From NCBI RefSeq assembly GCF_934560975.1, contig NZ_CAKTFO010000001.1, forward strand, positions 186,001-250,000: DNA of 64,000 nucleotides, read 5' to 3'. Origin of the DNA: an uncultured Sphingomonas sp. Its GTDB lineage: Bacteria > Pseudomonadota > Alphaproteobacteria > Sphingomonadales > Sphingomonadaceae. The notes under the pieces are model-generated. The model was not told the origin of the DNA and did no database searches. It worked only from the letters and a program-made list of their open reading frames with translations. This document shows, piece by piece, positions 10,171 through 18,845 of the stretch. The first letter of the stretch is position 1. The number at the start of each line of letters is the position of its first letter. Both the position numbers and the translations under genes were made by a program.

Positions 10171-10819
10171 GTGTTGCGCGCGAGCATAGTTGACCAGCCG
10201 CACCAACGGCGCGACCCTGCTTGCGCCGACAAGGGAGGGCATAGGTCCGTTCGCCTGATTGCGTGTGCCGGCATGGCCTTGATCGGAGGTGCCGCGCAGG
10301 GCTGTGCCCATTGCACCCTGTCGTCGGAAACCGGAGCCGTGCGGAAGGTGCTTGACCCGACAGATGACGCGGCAGCGGGCCTTGTCGTGTCGATGAGCGC
10401 ACCGCCGAAGCTGATGCGGCTCGATTATGCCGGCGCGATCCAGGGCAAGCCGTCCTGCGATCTGGGTGCGTTCGCCGCAGGAGGTGTGGCCTACCGGCTT
10501 TTCGGGGGGCGACCAAGGCAGTCGGCACCGCACGGCGATACCGGACAAGACAGGCGATCCAATCGTTCGGGTCATGCTGGTGGTGGACATGACCGCCATC
10601 CTCCCGGCATCGTCGCGGTCCGGGGAGGCGAGGCCGGACGGCTCCCTGACCGCAACGCTAAGCCGCAAAGACCGTACCGGCTGGCATCATCATACGGGCA
10701 TGCCCGATCCTGTCGCCTGGAAGCGTGACATGGCGGGAACCCCTGACGGGACCGCGACGCCGGTCTTTCGGATCGGTGCGCAGGGCAAGGGGTCGATCTT
10801 CATGCCGCCAAAGAGTTGA
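10171..10819 (+). pseudogene. Probable frameshifted gene for a small exported protein
   Basis: Two overlapping frames look like halves of one protein. The first (from about 10171; the export-signal-like part is around 10255-10315, ending ...GCAHC) gives a sensible sequence up to GAFAAGGVAYRLF near 10503. There a run of six G follows, after which that frame turns into arginine-rich nonsense. The next frame continues sensibly with GDQGSRHRTAIPDKTGDP and VRVMLVVDMTAILPAS to a stop at 10817-10819. The start is uncertain because no ATG with a ribosome site precedes the signal-like segment. I do not recognise the family. The alternative is that neither half is a gene; the break at a G tract could also be a sequencing error. 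Confidence 0.35.
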
Positions 10820-11021
10820 AGGCGGTTTCGCCACACCTGACGTCCCGATCTTCCATAACCCCGGGTTTGGCGGGATTCCTGTCGTGCAGGCGAGTGCGCA
10901 TGGCGGCTACATGTGTCGGCGCCAGCCATGTGGTCGTCCCTGAACGATGCTACGGGCTGAGCACATGTCCTCAGATGAGCCCCCGCGCGTGCGGGGCATC
11001 GCGGCAAGGCTTTGGTTCGGC

Positions 11022-11366
11022 CTACCGAAAGGTCACGCCGGCGTCGCGCAGCAGCCGCCAGACGGAAACGTGGCTGGTCTGGACGCCGCGCTTGCCCAGT
11101 TCGTGGGCCAGCGTCTTGAGCGAGGTGCCGGGCTGCTGGCGCAGGCGCTCCAGCAGCCATTCGCGATGCGGTTCCAGCCAACGGCGCTGGTCGCGCCGTC
11201 CGCTCGGCCGCGCCGCGGCGGTGCCGGTGGTGCGGTGGCGGTTGGTCCACTTCACCACCGCCGATATGCTGACGCCGAGGGCGGCAGCGGTCGCGGCATA
11301 GGTTTCCCCGGCCGCGATCGCCTCCACCGCCTTCTGGCGCAGCTCGTCCGGATAGGCCTTGGGCAC
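11022..11366 (-). CDS. Orphan IS630-type helix-turn-helix protein (transposase N-terminal domain)
   Basis: 114 residues from a GTG at 11366. The sequence starts MPKAYPDELRQKAVEAIAAG and runs through TYAATAAALGVSISAVVKW, the HTH of the IS630/winged-helix transposase family, then a second winged-helix-like part ending SVWRLLRDAGVTFR. In IS630 transposases this two-part DNA-binding region is followed by a DDE nuclease domain. Here a stop falls exactly at the domain end and the next 200 bases contain nothing resembling the DDE part. It is therefore either a decayed insertion sequence or a domesticated DNA-binding protein. It begins only 7 bases after the TonB-receptor stop on the same strand, so it may be read through with the receptor. 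Confidence 0.65.
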   Translation of the reverse strand: MPKAYPDELRQKAVEAIAAGETYAATAAALGVSISAVVKWTNRHRTTGTAAARPSGRRDQRRWLEPHREWLLERLRQQPGTSLKTLAHELGKRGVQTSHVSVWRLLRDAGVTFR

Positions 11367-11373
11367 GGGCCGA

Positions 11374-14121
11374 TCAGAACTTCAGCGTGCCGCCCAGCGA
11401 GAGGATGCGTCCGAGCTTGTAGTTGTTGATGTTGACGCGGGTGTCGTCGAAGCTTTGATATTCGCGATAGCGGCGACCCAGCAGGTTGCGCGCCTCGAAC
11501 TTCAGCTCCAGCCCCTTGCCGATTCCGGTGAACCCTTCGCGGGCGACGAAGTCCAGCGACACGCCGGGACGTTCGAAAATGTCCGGCTGGCGGCTGGATC
11601 CCTGGATCGGGCCACGGTTGGTGACGCGCTTGCTCGCATAATTGAGCATCACGGTCTGTTGCGACAAGTGGTCGGTTGATTCCAGACCCAGCTGGAGGTT
11701 GACGATATGATCCGACTGGCCGGTCAGCGGCGCGCCTTCGCGGTACAGGACGTTGGCCGGCACCGCGCTGAGGTCGGGCCCGATCACCGTCTGGTCGCCC
11801 AGCTTCAGCTTGGAATGGGTGTAGGTGTAGTTGGCCGACAGCAGCACCCGGCGGCTGGTGAGGAAGTCCACGTCCAGCGTGTCGAGCGGCAGGTAATGGA
11901 TCACCTCCGCCTCGGCACCGTACAGATCGGCCTTGGGCGCGTTGGCGAAGCCGGTGCGCAGCCCGCCGCCGCCGACGATGAAGCCGACCTGCTCGATCGG
12001 ATTGTCGATCCGCTTGAAGAAGCCCGCTACCGAGATGCGCTGGTCACGCGCATAATAATATTCGTAGCGCGCTTCCGCATTCTTCAGCTTGCTGTCCGTC
12101 AGGAACGGGTTGCCCGTGAACTGACGGTCGGATTCCGGATCCTGATAGACCTGGAAGGCGAGTTCGCGGAATTGCGGGCGAGCGATCGTCTTGGACGCGG
12201 CCACGCGGAATTGCATGTCCTCCGCGAAATTCCAGGTGACCGTGGCGGCCGGGAGCCAGTAATCCTGCTTGATGAGGGTGGGGGCAAAACCGGTGCCAGC
12301 GGGCAGCACGCTCTGGCGGCCGTCTTCATAGCGGACGCCGAGGTTGACGCGCAGGCCCTGAAGCAGCTCCGCATCGACCTGGCCGTAGCCGGCATGGACC
12401 CTGAGGTCCGCCGCATAGGCGGCCGTGCCCTGTGCGCCGGAGGCGTCGGACAGGCGGATGTCGTAGGTGTAGATATTGTAGTCGGAGACCAGATAGTCCG
12501 GCCGCTCCTGTGCCACCGCGATCGGCAGCGCGCCACCGGCCGAGACATAGTCGAACAGGTAGCGGGACGAGGTGCGGTCGGTCTTGTTGTAGGCATAACC
12601 GCCGCTGATGCGGAGGTCGCGGGCGCCCGGCACGCGATAGGACAGGTCGACGCCGCCCGCCCACACATTCTCGTTCAGGTCGTTGAACGCGACGGAGGCG
12701 GACTGCCCGCCGGTGCGGCTGAGGAAGTTCACATAGTCCTTCGCCGTGCCGCGATCATAGGTGTAGGTGAAGTCCCGCTCATACGGGCTTTCGCGCTGCG
12801 AGTTGGCGTAACCGCCGCGCAGGTCGAGCGCGAGGTCGCCCATGTGGAACTCGCCCACTGCCTGCAGGTCGATCAGCTGGCGTTCGAACCAATAGGTATT
12901 CTGTTGCAGGATCGGCGGCGTACCCAGGAAATCCGGATTGGCGATCGGATCGGCATCCGCGACGCTGGCATTGTAGCCGGCCGACAGGCGGCCCTGCTTC
13001 AACGTGTCGCGGATGTAGAGGCCGGTCAGGCGCACCTTGTTGCGGTTCGCGTCATAGCCGACGCTGAGCAGCCCGCTGGTGACCGCGCGATTGTCGGTGA
13101 TGACCGTGCGGAAGTCGCGCTGCAGGCTCGCCAGTTCGGGATCGTTGGCGGTCTGCTGACGGGTGTCGCGCGTGCGCCAGCCGTTGGAGAAGCTGGCCGA
13201 AGCGACGAAGCCCAGCTGACCCGCGCCGAGATCGACCGACTTGCCGGCCGACAGGTCCGCCGCGAAGTTCGGCGGCAGATGCTTGTTGCGCTGGAGCACG
13301 GTGGTGTCGGCGTTGGTCAGGCTGGCCGCGAACCCGCGCACGTCGGCGGCGGAGAAGTTGCTGCCGGCGACCACCGGATTGCCGCTGCGGATTGCGCCCT
13401 GGAGCAGGTCGGGCACGTCGCGCTTGCCGGTGTCGAAGCCCAGATAATCCAGCTTGCTGCCGTGATAGGTATAGCCCAGCTCATCGGTCGTCTGGGTGTC
13501 CCAGCTGCCGCTGACGCCGATGTTGAAGAAGCTTTCCTTGGGCACGGACGGGGTGGTGAGATTGATCACGCCGCCGCCGAACTCGCCCGGATAATTGGCG
13601 GAATAGCTCTTCTGCACGACCGCGCTGGCGATCACGCTGGTCGGGAAGATGTCGAGCGGGACGACGCGCTTGAGCGGCTCGGGCGACGGCAGCGGCAGGC
13701 CGTTGAGCAAGGCGGAGCTGTAGCGGTCACCGAGGCCGCGAACATAGACGAAGCCGTTGCCGACCACGCTGAGGCCGGTGACGCGGGTCAGCGCGCCGGC
13801 AATGTCGCCCTCGCCGGTCCGCGCGATTTCGGCGGAGGAGAGGACGCTGACGACCTGCGGCGTGGCGCGCACGGGATTGGGGATGTTGCGTCCGGTAACG
13901 ACGATCTCGTCCGTGTCGGCACTGGCGCCGGGGGCGGAGATTTCGACCTGCTCCTGGGTATCCTGCGACCCCTGCACGGACGCACCGGGCGACGCGGTCG
14001 AGCCGGCGGTAGGTGCGGTCGGCGTGCCCACGGTCGGCGTGGACTGCGCATGCGCGATTGCGGGAGCCAGCGCCGTGCAGGACAGCAAGGCAAGGCGCCA
14101 AGCGTGACGGACGTCAATCAT
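11374..14121 (-). CDS. TonB-dependent outer membrane receptor
   Basis: 915 residues. A signal peptide (MIDVRHAWRLALLSCTALAP to about residue 25) precedes a threonine/proline-rich linker and a TonB-box-like DEIVVTGRN near residue 75. The plug domain follows, with a RGLGDRYSSALLNG motif characteristic of a sphingomonad/caulobacter receptor subgroup. The rest is a 22-strand-type barrel ending LSLGGTLKF with the terminal aromatic residue. It imports an unknown ligand using the TonB-ExbBD system. A clear ribosome site (AAGGA) lies before the ATG. The lipoprotein gene ends 76 bases upstream on the same strand, so the two likely form an operon and may work together on one substrate. Confidence 0.94.
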   Translation of the reverse strand: MIDVRHAWRLALLSCTALAPAIAHAQSTPTVGTPTAPTAGSTASPGASVQGSQDTQEQVEISAPGASADTDEIVVTGRNIPNPVRATPQVVSVLSSAEIARTGEGDIAGALTRVTGLSVVGNGFVYVRGLGDRYSSALLNGLPLPSPEPLKRVVPLDIFPTSVIASAVVQKSYSANYPGEFGGGVINLTTPSVPKESFFNIGVSGSWDTQTTDELGYTYHGSKLDYLGFDTGKRDVPDLLQGAIRSGNPVVAGSNFSAADVRGFAASLTNADTTVLQRNKHLPPNFAADLSAGKSVDLGAGQLGFVASASFSNGWRTRDTRQQTANDPELASLQRDFRTVITDNRAVTSGLLSVGYDANRNKVRLTGLYIRDTLKQGRLSAGYNASVADADPIANPDFLGTPPILQQNTYWFERQLIDLQAVGEFHMGDLALDLRGGYANSQRESPYERDFTYTYDRGTAKDYVNFLSRTGGQSASVAFNDLNENVWAGGVDLSYRVPGARDLRISGGYAYNKTDRTSSRYLFDYVSAGGALPIAVAQERPDYLVSDYNIYTYDIRLSDASGAQGTAAYAADLRVHAGYGQVDAELLQGLRVNLGVRYEDGRQSVLPAGTGFAPTLIKQDYWLPAATVTWNFAEDMQFRVAASKTIARPQFRELAFQVYQDPESDRQFTGNPFLTDSKLKNAEARYEYYYARDQRISVAGFFKRIDNPIEQVGFIVGGGGLRTGFANAPKADLYGAEAEVIHYLPLDTLDVDFLTSRRVLLSANYTYTHSKLKLGDQTVIGPDLSAVPANVLYREGAPLTGQSDHIVNLQLGLESTDHLSQQTVMLNYASKRVTNRGPIQGSSRQPDIFERPGVSLDFVAREGFTGIGKGLELKFEARNLLGRRYREYQSFDDTRVNINNYKLGRILSLGGTLKF

Positions 14122-14197
14122 CGGTAAGTCCTTCTTTGCCGACGTCCGCCGCGATCATGGATCGCGACGGAGCCGGTTCCCCCAAGGTTGTGTGCGA

Positions 14198-15751
14198 TCA
14201 GTTGGCCGGCGCGGCGGCGCAATTCGCGCTGGCCGAACCGAAGTTCAGCGTCACCGAATTGCAGGTCCAGTTCGCATACCAGGTGTCGGCGGAGTCGCGG
14301 ACGGCGCCGATGTAGCTGGTGTTTGTGAAAAAGGCGCCGAGCGAGGCGGCGTTAAACGCGGAGACCGCACGCTCGCTGGCGCCATCGACGAAGACGTTGG
14401 TGAGCGACGAGGTGAAGGCGCTGTTGTTGTTGCTGCCGGCGTTGAAGACCGCCGCCACGTCCGTGCCGCTGACATTGTTGTCGTCACCGCGGAACGGCGT
14501 GGCGCAGCCGCTGAACACCACCGAGTTGAACACCGGCCGGCCGGCATCGTCCAGCGCCTGGTCGGGATTGCGGATGGTGGTGCCGTTGGTCGCGTCGATG
14601 TCGAGGCAGGCGGTGCCCTGCGGCGTGACCACGACGCCGTTGACGGCGGTGTAATCCGTGCCGCCGCGCAGCAGCATCGCGTTCAGGCCCTGCACGGTGG
14701 AACGCTGGATGAAGGTGAAGTTGGCGAGGCGGGTATTCTGGCGGGGCAGCGCGTCCTCGTTGCCGTTCGAGTCGGCCTCCACCATCGAGTCGCCGTTGGT
14801 GGCGTCGCGCTGGGCGGCGATCACGAACTGGATGAAGCCCTTGTAGCCGAGGTCGGTGTCGAGCGCGTCGTCGTCGGCGCCGGTGACCACCAGATACTTC
14901 AGGTTCGGACGGCCGCCGAAGATCTCGATGCCGTCATCCGAGCTGTTGTGGATCTGAAGGTGGTCGAGCGTGGTGCCGGAGCCGACGCCGCCCAGGGTCA
15001 GGCCCTGCAACTCGTTGCCCGGTGCGATGGCGAAGCCGGAATAGCGGATCTGGACATATTGCAGCGATCCGCTCGAATCCTCGGCCGTGGCGCCGCCGTA
15101 GAGCGAGCTGGTCGTGCCTTCCACGACGTTCTGGCACTGGGCCGAACCGCCGGCGACGGCCGTGTTGCAGTCGGAGATCGGCGCGCGGCCGAGCAGGACG
15201 ATGCCGCCCCACAGACCCTGGCTCGAATCGGTGGTCGTGCCTTCGATGTTGGCGCGGGCGGTGAACACGATCGGGCTGACGGGCGTGCCGATGGCGTTCA
15301 GCTTGGAGCCGCGATTGACCACCAGATAGTCATTGCCCTGCGAGGCGAAGATCACCGTGCCGGCCTGGATGGTGAGGGTGGCGCGCTGGCCGCCCGAGGC
15401 ATTACCGTCGCCGCCCACATCGGTACCGACATTGACCGGGCCGGACAGCGAGTAGCGGACGCCCGGCAGGTTCTGCAGCGTCAGGTCGCTGGAAATGCGG
15501 CCGGAAAGCTCGCAATTGCGCCAGTTGGTGGCGATGATTCCGCGATCGATCGTGCCGGTGGGGCAGTTCGCGGCCGGGCCGGTGCCGCCACCCGGATTGG
15601 TCGTTCCGCCGCCGGGGGGAGTGGTGCCGCCGCCATTGCCGGGGGGCGTCACGATCGTGCCCTCACCAGGCGAAGCGATGTCGTCGGCGCCGCAGGCGCT
15701 CAGCGCCATCGCGGCGCAGCCCAGCATCAGGAAAGACAGCTTGTTGGTCAC
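14198..15751 (-). CDS. Secreted right-handed beta-helix-like lipoprotein
   Basis: 517 residues from a GTG at 15751, chosen because AGGGG sits about 8 bases before it and a lipoprotein signal starts directly there (TNKLSFLMLGCAAMALSACG, lipobox LSAC, acylated Cys near residue 21). A glycine/proline/threonine-rich linker follows. The body has repeated short beta-strand phrases (LTIQAGTVIFASQGNDYLVV, LWGGIVLLGRAPI, LDHLQIHNSSDDGIEIFGG, LKYLVVTGADDDALDTDLGY), consistent with a right-handed parallel beta helix. Several acidic DDD/DD loops could bind calcium. No catalytic residues are recognisable. It lies directly upstream of the TonB receptor on the same strand, suggesting a surface partner for that receptor. 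Similar lipoprotein-receptor pairs occur in related bacteria, but the substrate cannot be told. Confidence 0.75.
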   Translation of the reverse strand: MTNKLSFLMLGCAAMALSACGADDIASPGEGTIVTPPGNGGGTTPPGGGTTNPGGGTGPAANCPTGTIDRGIIATNWRNCELSGRISSDLTLQNLPGVRYSLSGPVNVGTDVGGDGNASGGQRATLTIQAGTVIFASQGNDYLVVNRGSKLNAIGTPVSPIVFTARANIEGTTTDSSQGLWGGIVLLGRAPISDCNTAVAGGSAQCQNVVEGTTSSLYGGATAEDSSGSLQYVQIRYSGFAIAPGNELQGLTLGGVGSGTTLDHLQIHNSSDDGIEIFGGRPNLKYLVVTGADDDALDTDLGYKGFIQFVIAAQRDATNGDSMVEADSNGNEDALPRQNTRLANFTFIQRSTVQGLNAMLLRGGTDYTAVNGVVVTPQGTACLDIDATNGTTIRNPDQALDDAGRPVFNSVVFSGCATPFRGDDNNVSGTDVAAVFNAGSNNNSAFTSSLTNVFVDGASERAVSAFNAASLGAFFTNTSYIGAVRDSADTWYANWTCNSVTLNFGSASANCAAAPAN

Positions 15752-15961
15752 GGATCGTCCCCTGTTCAGATCGGGTGATTTTGGCATGGCGGGTGCCAGC
15801 CTTCGGGGTGTTGCTAGTTTTGTTCCGTGACAGTTACATTACGCATCGGTGGATCAGTCCGATCAAATATACATCGGTGATGCCGGAATATTGTGTATCA
15901 TACACGTTGGTGTAACACAGACGATACAAGAATGCCGCAGTCTCGAGCGGCAACACTGCGC

Positions 15962-16942
15962 CTACATGTCTGCTGTCAGGGCAATCGCCGTGATCTGCCT
16001 TTGTCCGTCGACGCGGCCAAGTTGGACCACCACGTCTATGACCTGCCGCGCGTAGGCGATCGTATCCTGTCGGCTGAGACCGATGCCGCTTTGCATTACC
16101 ATCAAGGCCAGCTGTTCCAGCGCGCCCTGCGGCGAATTGGCGTGGACGGTGGAAAAGGAGCCGGGATGCCCGGTATTGATCGCGCGCAGGAAGCTGACGG
16201 CTTCGCGCCCACGCAGTTCGCCCAGCACGATCCGGTCCGGGCGGAGCCGCAACGCCGCCTGCAACAGGTCGTCGGTGGTGATCAGCGCCTCGCCCAGCTC
16301 GCCTTTTACCGCGATCAGCCCGAGGCCGTTGGGCCCGTGCAGCTTGATTTCCGGCGTATCCTCGACCGTGATGATCCGTTCCTGTGCGGGCACTTCGCGG
16401 AGCAGGGCATTGAGGAAGGTGGTCTTGCCGGTGGACGTGCCGCCGCTGATCAGGATCGTGCGCCGCCGGCGGACGGCTTCGCGCAGATAGGCGATCGGCG
16501 CGGCCTCCACGTCCGGCATCGCCGCGTCACCCGATGGCGCCAGGCGGCCATGGTCATAGGCGTCGAGCGTCAGGTCGACCATGCGGTGCCGCCGGATAGC
16601 CATCGCCCAATGGCCGTGCGTCGCCGATGGCCCGATGATCTGGACACGCGCGCCGCCGGGCAAGGTCGCCGCCAACAGCGGCCGTTCGCGATTGATCCCC
16701 TGATGGCTGATCCGGGCGATCTGCTCGGCCAGCCGGCGGAGGTGGAGGTCGTCGATCTCGGGTGCCGCGACGCGCAGCATCTCCGGCTCGCCCGCCGCCT
16801 CGATCCACATCTCGCCGGGACGGTTGATCAGGATCTCGCTCACCTCCTCGCGGTCCAGCCAGGCACGGAACGGCGCGAGATAGGCGCCGAGATAGACGCT
16901 CTCGGGCGGATCTGCAGGAACCAGGCGCGGTGCGCTGCTCAT
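15962..16942 (-). CDS. virB11: VirB11 secretion ATPase
   Basis: 326 residues from an ATG at 16942 that overlaps the virB10 stop by ATGA; an upstream ATG at 16954 is less likely. Walker A is GGTSTGKT at residues 167-174, followed by an Asp-box-like VEDTPEI, then ILGELRGREAVSFLRAINTG (Walker B region) and GSFSTVHANS (His box). VirB11 is a hexameric ATPase at the inner face of the type IV secretion channel that works with VirB4 to drive pilus assembly and substrate transfer. It is the last gene of the operon; 210 bases separate it from the lipoprotein gene, a plausible place for transcription to end and restart. Confidence 0.95.
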   Translation of the reverse strand: MSSAPRLVPADPPESVYLGAYLAPFRAWLDREEVSEILINRPGEMWIEAAGEPEMLRVAAPEIDDLHLRRLAEQIARISHQGINRERPLLAATLPGGARVQIIGPSATHGHWAMAIRRHRMVDLTLDAYDHGRLAPSGDAAMPDVEAAPIAYLREAVRRRRTILISGGTSTGKTTFLNALLREVPAQERIITVEDTPEIKLHGPNGLGLIAVKGELGEALITTDDLLQAALRLRPDRIVLGELRGREAVSFLRAINTGHPGSFSTVHANSPQGALEQLALMVMQSGIGLSRQDTIAYARQVIDVVVQLGRVDGQRQITAIALTADM

Positions 16943-18090
16943 TCCTTGACCCATTCGCCCACGGTGGAGAAATCCAGGTCGCGCGCGGTGAAAACGCGGA
17001 TCGGCTCGCCCTGGCGAACACGGATGGTGGGCGGGATCTGCCCGTCGCGCTGTGCGGCGACGCCGGCGGCATTCTGCCCCCCGCCGAGGATCACCGAACT
17101 GCCGCCGCTACCGATCGTACCGAGCGCGTCCACCACCGACAGCAGCATGGCCGAGCCGAACCGCTTCAGGAAATGCCCGTCCACCTGTCCGCCCAGGCCC
17201 GAACGGCCGGCGAAGTCGGTGGCGGGCGAGGCAAGCGCGATCGAAGCGCCGTCGGGTCGGATCAGCCGCGTCCAGATCACGTAGGCGCGGCGCTGCCCGG
17301 CCTGCAGCCCGGACTTGTACTGGCCGATCAGGCGGGAGGAGCGTGGGATCAGCACGCTGCGGCCGTCAAACGCCTTGATGTCGCGGCTGACCACCGCGCG
17401 GACATAGCCCGGCAGGTCGGTGTCGATCGCGGTTTCCAGCACCGCCGGGATCAGCGTGCCCTGCGTCACCGTGCTGGCGGGGTTGGCCATGCTGGTGGCG
17501 GTGGCGGTGTCGCTGGCTTCACCCGACAGGCGCGCGGCGAACTGTTCGTTCTCGCCACCGCCAGCGGTCTGCGCCGTGCCCGGCTTGGGCGTGCCGGGCG
17601 CAGTTGGCCCGCTGGCGGTGCCGGATGCCGGCGCACCGCTCGCGTCGAACACCACGGCCGGCGCGCGCCGCCGTTCTGCCGCGTCGCCCAACACGCCGGT
17701 GGGGTTGGGCGCGGGCGTGATCGCCTGCGGCGGGATGACCGGCATCACCACGGGCACGGGCGGAGCCGCCTGCGGCACGGGGGGGGGGGGCGCGGGCAGC
17801 GGAGCCACCACTGCCGAAGGTGCAGGCTGCACGCTCTGCTGTGGTGCGGAGCGGTGGCCGCTCATCGACCAGAAGGTCGCCCCGCCGAGCAGCAGTGCCA
17901 CGCCGACACCCGCCGCCATGCCCATGCCGTCGCTCTTGCCGCGACGTTGCGCCACGACCGGAAAGCTGTTGCGGGTGGCAAGGGCCAGGCTCTGCGGGTC
18001 CATATGACCGCGCGGATCCAGGTCCGAGATCGGCCGCAGCACCACCACCGTCCCGGCTGCCGGCGTGGCGCGCGTGATGGTGTCGCTCAT
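16939..18090 (-). CDS. virB10: VirB10 type IV secretion core-complex protein
   Basis: 383 residues. A cytoplasmic N-terminus of about 55 residues, one membrane helix (GMGMAAGVGVALLLGGATFW), a proline-rich periplasmic stretch, then the VirB10/TrbI beta-barrel domain (IDTDLPGYVRAVVSRDIKAF, SSRLIGQYKSGLQAGQRR, VWTRLIRPDGASIALASPAT). VirB10 spans both membranes and opens the outer-membrane pore on signals from the ATPases. The proline-rich stretch contains four consecutive CCC codons, a 12-base homopolymer (17779-17790) that could slip and shut the gene off. It overlaps virB9 upstream and virB11 downstream by four bases each. Confidence 0.95.
   Translation of the reverse strand: MSDTITRATPAAGTVVVLRPISDLDPRGHMDPQSLALATRNSFPVVAQRRGKSDGMGMAAGVGVALLLGGATFWSMSGHRSAPQQSVQPAPSAVVAPLPAPPPPVPQAAPPVPVVMPVIPPQAITPAPNPTGVLGDAAERRRAPAVVFDASGAPASGTASGPTAPGTPKPGTAQTAGGGENEQFAARLSGEASDTATATSMANPASTVTQGTLIPAVLETAIDTDLPGYVRAVVSRDIKAFDGRSVLIPRSSRLIGQYKSGLQAGQRRAYVIWTRLIRPDGASIALASPATDFAGRSGLGGQVDGHFLKRFGSAMLLSVVDALGTIGSGGSSVILGGGQNAAGVAAQRDGQIPPTIRVRQGEPIRVFTARDLDFSTVGEWVKE
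17779..17790. repeat. 12-base poly-G/poly-C tract inside virB10
   Basis: Twelve consecutive G on the plus strand, read as four CCC proline codons in virB10 on the minus strand. Gain or loss of one base would frameshift virB10 before its conserved barrel domain and affect translation of the overlapping virB11. Tracts of this length are known contingency loci in other bacteria; whether this one varies is not shown by a single sequence. Confidence 0.85.
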
Positions 18091-18845
18091 CGGGCAAGGC
18101 TCCGCTCGCTGGTCTGGTTGGCGGCGGTGCGCACGGGCTGGCGTGGTTCGGGCGTCAGGGTCGCCATCTCCTTGCCCCAGCGCAGCACCAATTGGCCGGG
18201 AACGCCGTCAACCACCACATAGTCGCCCTTGAGCGTGTGGTTGACCGGCCCCTCTACGCCCTTTTCGTCGCGGACCAGGATGGCGGGCATGGCAACGTCC
18301 GATCGCCAGCCGAGATAGACCGCGCGCCCGTCGTCGAACACGCGGGTCGGGATCAGTTGCTGGCTGCCCTGCGCCTTCCAGCCGAAGTTCAGGCTGGCGG
18401 GATCGGGTTCGGGCCGGCGTTCCGGCGCGGACGCGGCGGCCACCACCACCGGCGCGATCGGCCTTGGCGGGGCAGGGTAGGAGAAGCTGAGCACGTAAAG
18501 CGGGGTCGCCGCGCCGCCGGCCACCAGATCGAACAGGTAGGTGCGCTGGTCCGTCACCACAGTCATGTTGGTGCGCGCGCGGAGCGCGGTGGGCTTCACG
18601 AACAGCAGGTTGGCGCGCTTGTTGGGCGTGACCTGCCACACCGCGCTGTCGCCCACCGCCACATTTTCGATCCGTTCATCGTCCGAGAAGCGGATGGTCG
18701 CCTGCGTGCCGATCCTGCCGGGGACCGTCACGATGGTGGACGGTTCGTAGCGGCGGGTGACCACGCGGGCGTCGGCGGCATGCGCGGCCTGCGCCAACCC
18801 GGCCGTGGCGGCCAGCAGCATGGGGATGATGCGATACGGCCTCAT
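18087..18845 (-). CDS. virB9: VirB9 type IV secretion core-complex protein
   Basis: 252 residues. A signal peptide (to about residue 23, ending AQAAHAAD) is followed by the VirB9/CagX pattern: VVTRRYEPSTIVTVPGRIGT, TIRFSDDERIENVAVGDSAV, NLLFVKPTALRARTNMTVVT, then a proline-rich hinge and a C-terminal domain with DDGRAVYLGW and GDYVVVDGVPGQLVLRWG. VirB9 forms the periplasmic/outer-membrane ring with VirB10 and normally with the small lipoprotein VirB7, but no virB7 is present beside it. Both ends overlap the neighbours by ATGA. Confidence 0.94.
   Translation of the reverse strand: MRPYRIIPMLLAATAGLAQAAHAADARVVTRRYEPSTIVTVPGRIGTQATIRFSDDERIENVAVGDSAVWQVTPNKRANLLFVKPTALRARTNMTVVTDQRTYLFDLVAGGAATPLYVLSFSYPAPPRPIAPVVVAAASAPERRPEPDPASLNFGWKAQGSQQLIPTRVFDDGRAVYLGWRSDVAMPAILVRDEKGVEGPVNHTLKGDYVVVDGVPGQLVLRWGKEMATLTPEPRQPVRTAANQTSERSLAR

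Noticed and set aside
10427..10819. A self-standing 130-residue protein starting at 10427
   Set aside because: Its first 24 residues are unlike the rest, and the preceding frame supplies a better start; it is treated as the second half of a frameshifted gene.
11707..14127. An 806-codon antisense frame opposite the TonB receptor
   Set aside because: Low-complexity composition (many Arg, Gly, Val) and no start signal; the receptor reading explains this region fully.
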